Assembly (NCBI RefSeq): GCF_905220365.1 | Contig: NC_061140.1 | Coordinates: forward strand, 9,736,501-9,800,500 | Source: Vanessa cardui | Taxonomy: Eukaryota > Arthropoda > Insecta > Lepidoptera > Nymphalidae | Direction: 5' to 3' | DNA: 64,000 nt | Shown here: in pieces, positions 12,690 through 24,686 of the stretch | How positions within the stretch are numbered: the first letter of the stretch is position 1 | Layout: each line of letters begins with the position of its first letter | Program-made: the position numbers and the translations under genes | The notes under the pieces: model-generated | Told to the model about the DNA's origin: nothing | The model's database searches: none | The model's input: only the letters and a program-made list of their open reading frames with translations

Positions 12690-13998
12690 GCTAGTGTTGA
12701 GCTCATAAAAAATATCTACAGAGCCTGGGAGGAGTCACAGGATGCCTTGGGGATTTTTTGTGATTTATCTAAGGCCTTTGATTGTGTGCAACACGAAACC
12801 TTGGTCAGGAAGCTACGACATTATGGAGTCAGGCACACTGCACTCAATCTTCTGATTTCGTATCTGAGCAATCGGATTCAGAGGGTTGTAATGTTAGTGT
12901 AAGGGTGTAAATGGAAAGAGATCTCCCGGGGCTCAGGTTACTGTGGGGGTCCCTCAAGGATCAATTCTTGGTCCATTTCTCTTCCTGGTTTATATAAATG
13001 ACCTACCACTGCTCTCTCGGAAATAGTACATTGGTTTAGTGTCAATAATTTAATGTTAAATAGTAAAAAGACAAAATGTATTAAATTCACTACTCCCAAT
13101 GTAAGATTTATCAAAGCGAATGTACTTTTAAACGGGGAAGCATTAGATGTATTAGAGTCAACAGACTTCCTTGGTATGACAATTGACTCTAAGCTCCAAT
13201 GGGGCCCCCATATAAGTAAATTGGCAAATAGACTCAGCTCTGGAGCCTATGCGGTAAAAAAGATTAGATTTTTGACTGATGTGGATACAGCTCGCCTTAT
13301 GTATTTTAGCTATTTCCACAGTATTATGTCGTATGGCATCCTACTCTGGGGTAATGCAGCTGACATTAATACGATTTTTGTACTGCAGAAGAGGGCTATT
13401 CGTGCAATTTATAACCTGGGCCCAAAAGATTCGTTAATATGTAAATTTAAAGAAATTAAAATAATGACTGTCGCTTCTCAATTTGTTTTTGATAATGTTA
13501 TGTATGTACGCAAAAATATAAATGATTTTCCCAAAAATTGTGACGTACATTCCATTAATACTAGGAACAAAAATAAACTTGTAACGCCTTGTACCCGATT
13601 ACACAGGGTTAGTAACTCTTTTTTTGGGGCAATGTATACGTTTTTACAACAGGATCCCAGAAAACGTTCAACAATATTCAACTATAAAATTCAAAAGAAT
13701 CGTTAAAGAGCGTTTGTGTGCTTAAAGGATATTACAGCACTAATGACTTTCTAGTTGACTGCACACCTTGGGAATGAGATGATCGCCTCCAGGCTGTTTC
13801 AAATAACAAGAATATGTTTATTGTTGTAAATTATAAATTGACATTATAAAAAAAAAAAATCCCGCTGAGTTTCTTTCGCCGGTTCTTCTCACTTCTGAGG
13901 TATTATATTCCGAACTGGTGGTAGATTATCGACAATCAATAAGAAAGTGTAAACACTTCTATTTTGAATAAAGGTTTTTGACTTTGACTTTGACTTTG
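12690..13998 (+). pseudogene. Jockey-like LINE, 5'-truncated and broken, with 3' UTR
   Basis: Reverse transcriptase remnants occur in three pieces: the D-L-S-K-A-F-D-C-V motif (about 12760-12790), then after a stop near 12900 a shifted frame with G-V-P-Q-G-S-I-L-G-P and Y-I-N-D-L-P (about 12943-13010), then a 217-codon frame 13053-13706 holding the thumb and tail. The segment that should hold the catalytic F/Y-A-D-D box is missing near 13025. The 3' UTR (13707-13998) has CTGAGTTTCTTTCGCCGGTT and ends in TTTGACTTTGACTTTGA repeats. Solo 3' ends of the family are at 7175, 38415, 55565 and 63781. Confidence 0.88.
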
Positions 13999-14005
13999 AG
14001 TCACT

Positions 14006-14053
14006 TTCTATCAGGTGAGCCTCATGCTCGTTTGCCACCTATGTCATAAAAAA
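14006..14053 (+). repeat. older dispersed repeat, right part
   Basis: TCAGGTGAGCCTCATGCTCG to TATGTCATAAAAAAA, continuing the repeat at 12595-12689 interrupted by the LINE. Candidate target duplication AGTCGCT (12680-12686) / AGTCACT (13999-14005). Confidence 0.7.
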
Positions 14054-14334
14054 AATTATAATAATAATAATAGAACAATAACTATGGAACTGTTACTCTA
14101 AATCCATTCTTTGTCGTTTCAAAGTATCTGTGACTCGAACGGTAAATAACTTATTAAACTATGTCGCGTTCTAACAATTCAACCTTGCAACCCGGAATGA
14201 ACTCATTACAGATATTTGGCGCCTGACCAACAACTTATACAGCATTCAAACAAAGGATCACGTTTTTAAGTATTCATATAAACTTTAAGGGTTTTATTGC
14301 ACGACTCTTGGTGGGAAGCATCAGAATGCCTTAC

Positions 14335-14590
14335 GATCGAAAAAATGTTGAAAATATTAAAAATAAATAATTAGACAACATCACATACATTACTCTGATC
14401 CCAATGTAAGTAGCTAAAGCACTTGTGTTATGGAAAATCATCAATGAGGTAACGACGTTACCACAAACACTCAGAAACAAGAAAACATAGAAAACTAATG
14501 ATAATCTACATTGACTCGGCCAGCAATCGAACCGGGGACCTCGGAGTGGCGTACCCATGAAAACACCACTCGACCACGGAGATCGTCAAT
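14335..14590 (-). mobile_element. SINE-2 (tRNA-headed), copy 1
   Basis: On the minus strand it starts GACGATCTCCGTGGTCGAGT, with a TGGTCGAGTGG A box and a GGTTCGATT B box, then a body ending TGTGATGTTGTC. Copy 2 is at 58210-58432. Confidence 0.75.
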
Positions 14591-14906
14591 ATTATTGTTA
14601 GTTCGCGGAATCAAAAAAGTTTACATACCACTCTAAAGATATTACAATGTAGATTAATTCGTTATTTATCGAAATTTGATTCAATGTAATAGAAACGTAA
14701 AAAACAAACATCTAAATAGTTTTAAAATATTCCCGTAATATCATTGGAAATCCCGAAAATAATGAATATAAGTATTTTAACAAAATGTTATTTAGGTGCA
14801 ATAGTACAGCGTGTGGTTATTTTACTCAATGTCGTTTATTTGTTAATCAAAATAAATAAGTTTAAGTACAATTGTTAATTTTTTTTAATTATAATTTTTA
14901 ATTGTT

Positions 14907-14947
14907 AAATTGGAAAATCCTGAAGTGTATTCAGGATTTTCCAATTT
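14907..14947. repeat. perfect 18-bp-arm hairpin
   Basis: AAATTGGAAAATCCTGAA (14907-14924) is exactly complementary to 14930-14947, with a GTGTA loop. Confidence 0.85.
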
Positions 14948-14949
14948 TT

Positions 14950-15730
14950 TAATATTTTTTGTCCTATCGAAATAGAATTATTCTGTTTATTGTGTTTGCT
15001 GCATATTTTACGTAAGTAACTCAGAATTTTGATTTAATTTGCGATAAACATATATGAACACGAACAAAGATGAACTAGTACTTATTGTAGTATTATTCTG
15101 AAGGCAAGATGTTTGTTTCCATGGGAAAATTTAAAACCTTTACTTTCGATTGTTCGTCATTAGTGGGGTTTGTACAAAGTCCTACAAGTATCAGCAGTCA
15201 CAAGTATATAAAACAATTTCGTAGAATTGTCGGTATTAAAGTAACGACTTACTGCGCTATCCACTTTCTTATTAACCGACGAGAAAGTAAGCTTATAGTA
15301 AATAATAAACATAGTACTTTGAGTTCTATTTTTGTTAGAAAGTCTTTGATTTAACAGCCGGCTTATAGAACCGCAGTTCCGGATGTCCGGGGATTGAGTC
15401 GGGACGTTAAATGGAAATGTATTAAGCCAAAAAATCTCAGCAGTTGCAGTAGCCCAGAGCCTTAAGTTGACATTTAACGCTGTGGTAGTTTGGAAATTGC
15501 GTAGTTAGACAAGCGTCCGTACTCTCTTCCATCTTGTTGGTTTTATCATGACATCGGAGTGAGATGAAGATAAGAGGCGTGCATGGTTTTGTCCACTATA
15601 AGATGAACTGCACAGTTGGTTATTTTCACTCGAAATCGAGATCAAGAGCCACTTTATATTAGTTCTCACATTCTAGTTTATACTTTATACTAACATGTAA
15701 ATATGTATAATAAAAGAACCAATTTGTTAT
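14950..15730. other. no supportable gene downstream of paralogue A
   Basis: Lies beyond the 3' end of paralogue A. The 81-codon frame at 15109-15354 has no family resemblance. Confidence 0.4.
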
Positions 15731-15734
15731 ATAT

Positions 15735-15740
15735 TTTATT
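15735..15740 (-). terminator. poly(A) signal of paralogue A
   Basis: AATAAA on the minus strand lies only 4 nt beyond the TAG stop of paralogue A, implying a very short 3' UTR unless a further signal is used. Confidence 0.5.
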
Positions 15741-15744
15741 TGGA

Positions 15745-18700
15745 CTATTGCACGTAAACTTCCAAAGGTCGAACACCAATTCTTTCTGCCATTCGCTTGT
15801 AAGAGTCTAGTTGACCTTGAGGATAAGTTATGGTTCCCCTGGCTGTTGTGGCCTTAGCGTTATTCTTTTCTTTATCACCTGGTGCTAATACTGGGAGAGA
15901 AGGGTCAACCTGTGAAACAACAACAGCCTGTAAATTCCCACTGCTGGGCTAAAGGCCTCCTCTCCCTTAGAGGAGAAGGTTTGGAACATATTCCACCACG
16001 CTGTTCCAATGCGGGTTGGAGGAATACACATGTGGCAGAATTTCTATGAAATTTGTCACATGCAGGTTTCCTCACGATGTTTTCCTTCACCGCCGAGTAC
16101 GTGATGAATTATAAAGACAAATTAAGCACATGAATCAGCGGTGCTTGCTTGGGTTTGAACCCGCAATCATCGGTTAAGATGCACGCGTTCTAACCACTGG
16201 GCCATCTCGACTCTGAAAACGAAGCATTAATTTAACATAATTGAAGCGGATTTGTTTTGGAATAACTTGACAAAATCAACTAATTGGTGGCATTGTGTAC
16301 TGTTGATCACTGACTACGTAAATTAAAAAAAAAACAGAAAAAAAATGCAGCAGATTAGCAGCAGCGTAATTTTTTTTGTAATATAAACAAATTACGTAAT
16401 ATTATTTTATATAAACTTTAAGTTGAGCGTTATTCGAACAAAAAAATGTATAATTACCCGTAAACATCAGGAAATCTATTTTCAAGGTTTAGTCAAAATT
16501 AGATTTAGTTATTCGTTAAATAATTCTGAATTTAAAACAATTTAACGGCTCAGCATAGAAACAATGTCTTTGAAAACGTCCTTTACAAGTGAAGTCACGT
16601 CATTTGACGGATGCAGAAATGAAACAACACTAAAGTATGTCTTGAAGCGAAGCCAAAAGAAAGTTGACATTTGTCATAATTTTACTTACTATGGCAAACT
16701 GTTACTCGTAACAGGACATGTTTAGCATAACCTACATTTGTCATTTACTGTATTTAATTTTTTATTAAGGATACCAATTCTAATAAAAAATAATGTTTAC
16801 ATCAATGATATTCTAATAAAAGAACATCATTGGTTTACATAATAAATTTACCGTAACTAAATTGCCGCCTGTTTTCTCCTGTGACTGATTTGAGTTCATC
16901 AATAAACAAAAATAAACAAATTTTCATTAGAATAGGAGCTGTTTATTTAATTGGACGTAAGGCCTTGTTGGAGCCCGTCTGAGTAGTAATCACTCATCAC
17001 ACCAAACCAAAATATATATTATTGCGTTGCAGGTCCGAGGGCGACTAGGCTAACGCAACTACAGGAACAAGGGACTAGACATTTTTCATTTTTTCAAGGT
17101 TGATGATCTATTGGCGATGTAGAGGGCGGTTAATATTTCCTGCTGTCAATGTCTATCAATTTTCCTGTGTATTGAACAAAAAAGAGCGAGCCCGTTTGAG
17201 TAGTAACCGCTTATCACACCAATCCAAAATACATATTATTGAATTTCAGCTCTATAGGCGACTACGCTAACGTAATAACAGGTACAAGGGATTTGACATT
17301 TTTTATTTTCTCAAGTAGTTGCCCAATTTGTAATATAGGTGACGGATAATATTTCCTACTATTAATGTCTATGGATTTCCCGCCAGATGGTGCATTTATC
17401 AACCTGCGATTTATATAGGTATATAGGAAACAGACTGACCGGCTCCATATTTCTCCAATGTTGGAGGCAGTCCGCTATCCGCTCTTCGAAGCCGGGCGCG
17501 AAGCACCCCGGGTCTACAGCCACGAAGCACTGACCAAGGTTCGGGGCTTCGGTCTGGTTGTAAGTCCATTGCGGTACGTTGTGAGTAGCCCGGGAACCTG
17601 ATTTTAAAGAAAGACTTTATATCCCCATTACATACATGAACAATGAAAATAATTAATATAATATATAGAATTTGAAATGTCTCTCTGATGTAATACTACG
17701 CCACATAATATTTTATATACATGTAAAATACCTTGAAGTTATAAATATGGAAAATTATTAAGGGTACCTCAGGGAATTTCAGGTATTACTATTTAAGGTG
17801 ACTTCTTGAAGCCCGCAAGCCGTTATTTCATATTACACGCAACCAAGAATCTTTAACAAGTCACAAAATAATATCCCTAAAGCAAAATTCAATCTAAGAT
17901 AAAATACCCAGACTTTCCTTTACAACATACCAGAAAGTCCACTACAAAAGACTTCAACCATCGCACTCAGACCAAATCCCTTATAACCACTTGTCTTTTC
18001 AAAGCCGCCCAAAGGCAGAAGTCGACCTGTGTCAAACGCCTGTAAAATATAAAAGCAATACATTTTAAAATGTCTTTGCTACTTTTAACTTGCTAGATTA
18101 AAAAAAAATATTAAGATTTATTTTATCAATTTACCCGACTTCGCGCGGGATTAGGGATAAATTGTCCGGCTTTAGAAAAAAGTAGGTTAAATCCTTCGTA
18201 AAGCATTAAGCTTGCCTCATATCAAATTCAGTTAAATGGTTTATCCGTGAACAAGTCACAGACAAGGGGACACAATTATAGACATACATACAAGCAAATT
18301 TTACATTTATAATATTATTATACATTGTAGTTAAAGGTTCAATCATTTTCTTGGAAACTTGGTTGTCTGTAAAATATAACCGCTTTAGTTATATAGCTAT
18401 TGCATGTCATGTAACTGTGTTCTTCAATTCAGCTATTAGATTACAATAAAGAATATACAAAAAAAATTCATTTAGGCTCACCACTTGTGGATCTGTCGTA
18501 GTCTTGCCATCGGGTCCTAAGGCCCAACCTTCTGGTATTGGTTCTCCTTTACGGATTTGAACTTCCACCTTAGAACATAGTAGGTATATATTTTTGACTA
18601 TTCTAGACTCTAGACTATAGGTAGGTACCTACATATAACTATAATTAATTGATTTAAGGAAAACACCCCTTTTTTCAATGCTATGCAAATGATAAGTATT

Positions 18701-21189
18701 CTATGTTTATAGAAAAAATAACGTTAAAAGACTATCTTCATAAGTCAATGATTGGATGCTGTGTTTAGGTTGGGTGCTCGAGAAAGCCAGCTTACTCAGG
18801 CTTCTGGCTGCATGCATTTTCTTAGATATCTTAGATCCACTTAGTTTCTTTTTTTCATGTAAATATCAATTAACAGTGACGAAATAAATGGTAAACATAC
18901 CTTTCCCATGGCAGCTGTGGTTGTGGCCATGTCGACAACGATGGAGTCACCTCCGGCGGCTGGTGCAGCCATTGCGATGGGGTTGGTTCCATTTGCACTC
19001 TGATAAAGAAATTCTTAAACATTTAAGTTTTTCAACCATAATGAGACTAATAAAGTATAACACGTACTTTAATCATAAAAAGAAAAGTACAAGTAATAGC
19101 CTGTAAATTTCCTACTGTTGGGCTAAGGCTTCCTCTTCCATTAAAGAGAGAGTTTGGAACATATTCCACCACGCTGTTCCAATGCGGGTTGGTGGAATGC
19201 ACATGTGGCAGAATTTCGATGAAATTAGACACATGCAGGTTTCCTCACGATTCCTTCACCGCCGAACATGTATATAGTGGTGCTTGTCTGGGCTTGAACC
19301 CGATGCACGCGTTCTAACCACTGGGCCATCTCAGCTCTCATCAACTTTAATCTTTCATTTCTCTATATCATATAGTTAATACAATTTTACGTATTACAGC
19401 TATTTTTCAAGCATTTTACCTTTTTAGCTCTCGTTGGCACCATAATTGCTGCAGAGTTCGTAAAAGACATGCCAATGAGGCCCTCTTTCTCTGCTTTCAA
19501 CGCCCAGTAACCAGCCATACCATAGTGATGACAACCTATCATAAAAATAAAAATAAAATCAATAGATTTCTTTTTTTGCAATAAAAAGGTATTTTCCCTT
19601 ATTCCCCTATGCTGACGAAATTTGTCCCGGGTGGAGAAATTGCATTTAGTGTTTTGTTTGTATATACTTGTGTGAAGTGTGTTAGAAGTGAAGTGCGTGG
19701 TGATATCTGTATATGGATCACAATGATAAGTGCAAACACGTTTAGTAAAAAGCATTAAGTACCTCCGTAATCTTTTGTCAATATATTCCAATGCATAAAT
19801 TGTAAACATTCTATATGTTTGATTTTCTAAAATAGATTGGTAACAGGCAAATGGGTGAGTTAATGTCTGTAATAAATATCAACTATTTCTAATATTGGCA
19901 AAGCGGCATTATCTTGGGAACTAAGATGAAATGTCCCCTGTGCCAGTAGTTACACTGGACCACCTTCAAACCGGCACACAATAATGTTAAGTATTGCTTT
20001 TTGGCGGTAGAATTCATGTGAATGGTATGCACCTAAATGTAAGAAGTCCTATTACCGAAATCATATTATGTACTTAATCATTACCCAAAAAATATAATTA
20101 TTAAAATTAAATTTACGTTTAACAGCGACCCATCCCACGCCACATTCTCTGGCCTTCTTAATTGCCAGATCCATGCAGAAGTTTCCGACCGTCGCGCCGA
20201 GACCATCACATCCGTCGACCCAAGCCGTTGCTATTGTTTCCTTTAGTATGACTGGCTTTGCGTCACCGTTACATACTCCAGACTTTAAGTCATTTATGTA
20301 CAACTCTGAAAAAAAATTAAATATTGACGTAGTCTTGAAGATAGTCAATTTGTAAAACGGCCTATAAACGCCTTGCAGACAGGAGAAATATCAGAGCAAT
20401 TGTAAAAAAATCCTGAGTTGCTTCCAACTTCACTGAATGGATTGGATTCTATCCCGATTACCTACATTACAATTTCACTTTCATTTGTGCCAGTACACAC
20501 ACATTATTATCATAGCAGATGTAATGAAACAAATACAAAGAGATTTTAAATTTACATGGTTAATTTTATTATTACAGTTATTAATTACGCGATATTTACC
20601 AATTTTTTTTTATCCGTTGGAGCTCGATATTCCGACATTATATCCCGTAATTAATAACTGTAAAAATACAAAGAGATTTATGCATAGACATTCTAATTTG
20701 AAATGTTTCTAAGAACCACCTATCTCTCAACTGCTACCGATTGCGAGAGGATATATATAGGCTAGTTTACATAGGCTGTTTTGCATTGACACTAAGTTAT
20801 TCATCATACAGATTTTTTTTCTTGTTATGCAATATTTATACTTTTAATTTTCTACCATTAGTGTACTGCTTAAATATTTTTTGTTATATCGTTTATTTCC
20901 GCGATGCCTTCATTAGCGTCTTCAAAGGATAAACATATAACTCATTAATAATAATCATAAATATAAAGATCTGCAATTCCACGTAGCTAGGAAAAAATCT
21001 AATATAAAGTATGGAAGTGTTTTGGGTCAAAATATTACCGAGCCTATTCAATCCATGGCTGAAATGTCCAACAGTATCCGCGTGAAGAAGTAAGTCAGCA
21101 TGAGCCTTTGCTTCTGTCAGGGGTGCTCCAGCTGCCACCAGACTCTCCACCATGAACCGCTCGACCTCTCTAACTTCTACTTCCGGCAT
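15745..21189 (-). CDS. Ldh2-family malate/L-lactate dehydrogenase-like oxidoreductase, paralogue A (8 exons)
   Basis: Predicted NAD(P)-dependent 2-hydroxyacid dehydrogenase of the Ldh2 (YjmC-like) family, probably cytosolic since no targeting signal is seen. Coding exons, descending: 21189-21039, 20305-20117, 19535-19420, 18999-18901, 18568-18482, 18039-17931, 17597-17440 and 15909-15745 (stop TAG), 1074 nt, 357 aa, all with GT/AG junctions. Family signatures visible: GHFSHGLNRLG (about residues 41-51, with the likely catalytic His), GTNPIAMAAP, DMATTTAAMGK and LPLGGFEKTSGYKGFGLS. Exon lengths 1-6 equal those of the plus-strand paralogue at 37009-44412. The start was chosen because it gives exactly the 151-nt first coding segment of the paralogue and lies 6 nt after a pyrimidine-rich AG acceptor; an in-frame upstream ATG at 21237 would add a hydrophobic 16-residue stretch that is probably intronic. 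Oddity: the family G-S-N-H loop reads R-C-H-H at the exon 2/3 junction. The substrate cannot be told from sequence. Confidence 0.9.
15917..16215 (-). mobile_element. SINE-1, full length, in intron 7 of paralogue A
   Basis: Minus-strand copy: head with GAGATGGCCCAGTGGTTAGA and a B box near GGGTTCAAACCC, tail CCCAGCAGTGGGAATTTACA. It has the same orientation as the host gene. Confidence 0.88.
16968..17165 (-). repeat. Metulj-like SINE, diverged copy in intron 7
   Basis: Contains AGCCCGTCTGAGTAGTAATC, CACTCATCACACC and TTAATATTTCCTGCTGTCAA. A similar diverged copy follows at 17186-17400. Confidence 0.6.
17186..17400 (-). repeat. Metulj-like SINE, second diverged copy in tandem
   Basis: GAGCCCGTTTGAGTAGTAAC to CCGCCAGATGGTGCA. 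It matches 16968-17165 more closely than it matches other copies, so this looks like a local duplication. Confidence 0.6.
19089..19340 (-). mobile_element. SINE-1 copy in intron 3 of paralogue A
   Basis: Minus orientation, slightly truncated in the middle (the CTCGTGCTCGG segment is shortened). The head GAGATGGCCCAGTGGTTAGA is intact. Confidence 0.85.
19895..20055 (+). repeat. Metulj-like SINE fragment in intron 2 of paralogue A
   Basis: TTGGGAACTAAGATGAAATG, TAGTTACACTGG and TTTGGCGGTAGAATTCATGT, diverged. Confidence 0.6.
20572..20663. repeat. small inverted-repeat element in intron 1 of paralogue A
   Basis: TTACAGTTATTAATTACG at 20572-20589 is exactly complementary to 20646-20663. The similar flanks AATACAAAGAGATTTTAAA and AATACAAAGAGATTTATG lie outside each arm. 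Confidence 0.7.
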
Positions 21190-21239
21190 GATCACTATCG
21201 ACAATAATAGAAAAAAACCCACCAGTATATTTACCACAG

Positions 21240-23487
21240 ATTGGCAAAGGTTTTACATATATGAAGGTTTCTTCGCTATTCACTCAGACTTATTGTCTCC
21301 TTATAACACTTAATTTTTTTTCAAGGGTACTTGAAAACTAAGACCTTTATTTTGTTTTACGTTTTCCTAAATTAAAAAAAAAAAACCATAAGTAATCAAT
21401 TATGCTCACTACGCCAATAAGGACGATTCTTCTATTCAAAATTCTATTCAATCTGCGAACAAACTGATTCTGACGATAAAAACAAATAGTTTGCCTTTTA
21501 TATCTTATCTTAGCAAATATACAATTAAAAGTCGTTTCCTTACTCGCCGAATAAAATGCCTTTTGAATTGCTTTTTTAGTCGATTGAAATTTTTTGTCAT
21601 GGAAAATTCACAGACGTCTTGGTTGATTAATATAATTACAGAGCACGTAATTATTTTTTTCTGCTAATATAACTAAGATAGCCAAACTACTGAACAACTT
21701 TCAGTTGCGTGGGTACATGGATCGTCGTTGAGGCGGCCAGAAGATCTTATAAAAATATTTTTTGGAGAAAGGGATCGCTAGAAAAGCTTGTACCTGAGTG
21801 CTTATTGTACTTAAGACAGAGCTGATTGATTTAAAATTTTGGTGATTTGGTGTTTTATGGTACCATAACCCATAAATGCTAGAGTTTTTTTTTCCTTCAA
21901 AAGATATCGATATTATAAAAAAACAAACTATATTTTAGTTAATATACAAAAATTGTCTAAATGGATGGAGCAATTTTAAGCGAAAACAAATTTTATACAA
22001 TACATACAATGGAATAATTTAAATATTACCGAGAAGAATATTTGGCTGATTTAGAAAACTTATTTTGACTGATTTACATAATATTAGTAATTAAGTACCT
22101 AAAAACATCCATAGAACTCTACTTTTGCGATTAGTCTATGCAAAATCATCAAGTCCTTTCTCCGTATTCAAAATATAATTGTACCAAAATTTCATTTAAA
22201 TCGGTTAAGCTATTTAAAGATCAAGAGGTAAACAATTATTTTTACGTTTATAATATTAGTATAGATTAACTAAAACTGTAAGAGTTTATATATAATTGTA
22301 TTTTCACATATTATTCCAGTAAGACTTTGTTTAATTAAGATAATATCATTTGACATTAATTTTCTTTAATCTCAAACGATTTAGAAAAAAGGACGATTTA
22401 GCTCGTTAGGTCAAAAATGTTATAATTAAAATCGAAGTGAGATGCAAATAAAATCCTCGTGGAGCTGATGTTTGATAAATAATAAAATAATTAACTGCGT
22501 ATCGAAACTGGTTAATGGAACTCGACTTAAATATTTATATATATTTATTTTCCGATCTATCCAACTGTACAAATATAAATATACCAACTATTATAATAAT
22601 ATTAAGAACAATATATTTACATATTGATTTTGTTTCATTATTACAAATTAAACAATTCCGATATTTCATATGTGCGTGTCGGCTACAATTATTTAATTTT
22701 AAGTTACCACCGGTTCTATAAGTGAATTCGAAATAACTCAGTCGATCAGCAGACACTTATTCAAAAATGGAACACAACAGGTATGTTAATATATTTTTTT
22801 TAAAAGGCAACTGATACTAATATTATGCTTTTATATCATGTACTACCTATTTTAATCTACTTATTATATTTATATATGCCTGCCTGTAGTACAAGAAGTA
22901 CAACGCGCTGCTTATAAAGCTAGACTAGAAAATTGAACAGAATCTTTCAAATTATTGCAAACATTGCTTATTACTAATGGACCTGTGAGTTTAACAAGAA
23001 ATTTATGACATATGTAAAATTTTTACAAAATTTACTACGAAAGGATTTTTTTAAAATTTTCCTAAACCGTAAAATGGACGATGAGTGTTCGAATGTATCG
23101 GAAAATAATGGTCTCTATTGCATTAAATTTGATGTATCCATTCGGTGGTAATGTTTAATTTGATTATCAATAAGTACCTAAATGTAATACTTCAATATTT
23201 AATAAAGCAGGGCAGTAGCAAGGCGGACGAGATCAAACACATTATTAAAATACCACAAAACGAGAGGACATTTCAATGTAATATTCTAATAAATAGTTTA
23301 TTCCTATTCTCTAATTTATGATATATGTATAAATAAAATAGTCACGGATTACTGTTTACATATATCTTTAAAATAGACTTATATCGTTAAAGCCAAACTT
23401 CGCTCCAAGTTTTCTGAGGATAAAAATAATTATGACAAATCTAAAACAAAATATTACAATTAAAATATCAGCTGTATTTTATTAATT
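21240..23487. other. AT-rich DNA upstream of paralogue A
   Basis: Probably leader intron or promoter of paralogue A. No recognisable gene or strong repeat. Confidence 0.4.
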
Positions 23488-24076
23488 ATAAATAAAATTT
23501 TAACAAAAAGAAAAACCGACTTCAAACAAAACACTATTTTAAAACAAATAAAAATGTACTAAAAAGTAATAAAAATAATTGCATATTTAACATATTTTTG
23601 AGAGTCCTCCTAGGTAAAATGAAATGAAAAATATTAGACTACTTAAAAGTCGATTTACGATTATATAACGTAGTTATAGTTATTGTTATATTTGGAGCCG
23701 GTGTCAGCCACGGGTACACGCTTCAACAATCAAAAGAAAGAAGCGATACGAGCCTCTTGATTGACCCAGTATAATATCGTATAAAAGGTAATTTGTAAGA
23801 AACATATTTCTTAAAGTATTCTCGTATTGTTTTTTGATAGATATAGTATAGGTTGGCTGACACCGACTCCAAATATAGCAAAAATTATAACTACATTATA
23901 TAATCGTAAATCGACTTTTAAGTAGTCTAATATTTTTCATTTCATTTTACCTAGGAGGACTCTCAAAAATATGTTAAATATGCAATTATTTTTATTACTT
24001 TTTAGTACATTTTTATTTGTTTTAAAATAGTGTTTTGTTTGAAGTCTGTTTTTCTTTTTGTTATAATTTTATTTAT
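23488..24076. mobile_element. foldback element with 222-bp arms
   Basis: Arms 23488-23709 and 23855-24076 are inverted repeats with a handful of mismatches and a 145-bp loop. The outer ends carry AAAACCGACTTCAAAC; the loop-proximal ends carry GGAGYCGGTGTCAGCC. Same plan as 59847-60131. Confidence 0.85.
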
Positions 24077-24399
24077 TTTTTGATTTTAAGTGAAGCTGAT
24101 GTAGACTAACATTATTTTTTAATATGGATCGATTAAGCGTGCCGTTTATATGAATCAGAAACTACTTTGGGGGCAATTTCAAAGGAAACTTTCGAATAAA
24201 GCAAAAATAGATTTTCGAAAATGCGGCTTTAATACGTCATGCGGCATAAACTACAAAGTACCACCCTCGAATGAGCTGTAATCGATCTCAGTAAAAAAAC
24301 TTTGCAAAAGAGCTATTCGTATGCTATGTCGTACATCATATGACATCACATCATATACACAAAATTTAATTAAAGACAGTAAGAAATTCTGCCCCAAAT

Positions 24400-24686
24400 C
24401 GCACCCTAACTGTAAGCCGTTTAGGAGTTCCGTCAATACATAGTATAAAAACAAAGTCGATTTCTCTGTCCCTATATCTTTAAAACTACGCAACGGATTA
24501 TGATGCGGTTTTTTTTAATAGATAGTGTGATTCAAGGGGAAGGTTTGTGTATATAATAAATGAACAATATAGTAAAGAAACACTGACAATTTTAGAAGTT
24601 TGCAATGTGATGTCGTAAATAAACAAATTCTATATTTAGTATCAGTTTTGCACCCGAGAGAAGTCGGGGCGGGTCGCTAGTTAATT
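24400..24686 (+). repeat. dispersed repeat ending GGGCGGGTCGCTAG
   Basis: Contains AAAACTACGCAACGGATTAT and TGATGTCGTAAATAAACAAA and ends in a CTAG. A longer copy is at 35715-36463. The CTAG end could be Helitron-like, but no terminal hairpin was clear. Confidence 0.55.

Noticed and set aside
21190..21237. N-terminal hydrophobic extension of paralogue A as a signal peptide
   Set aside because: It overlaps a convincing splice acceptor, and the paralogue's coding start matches the downstream ATG exactly.
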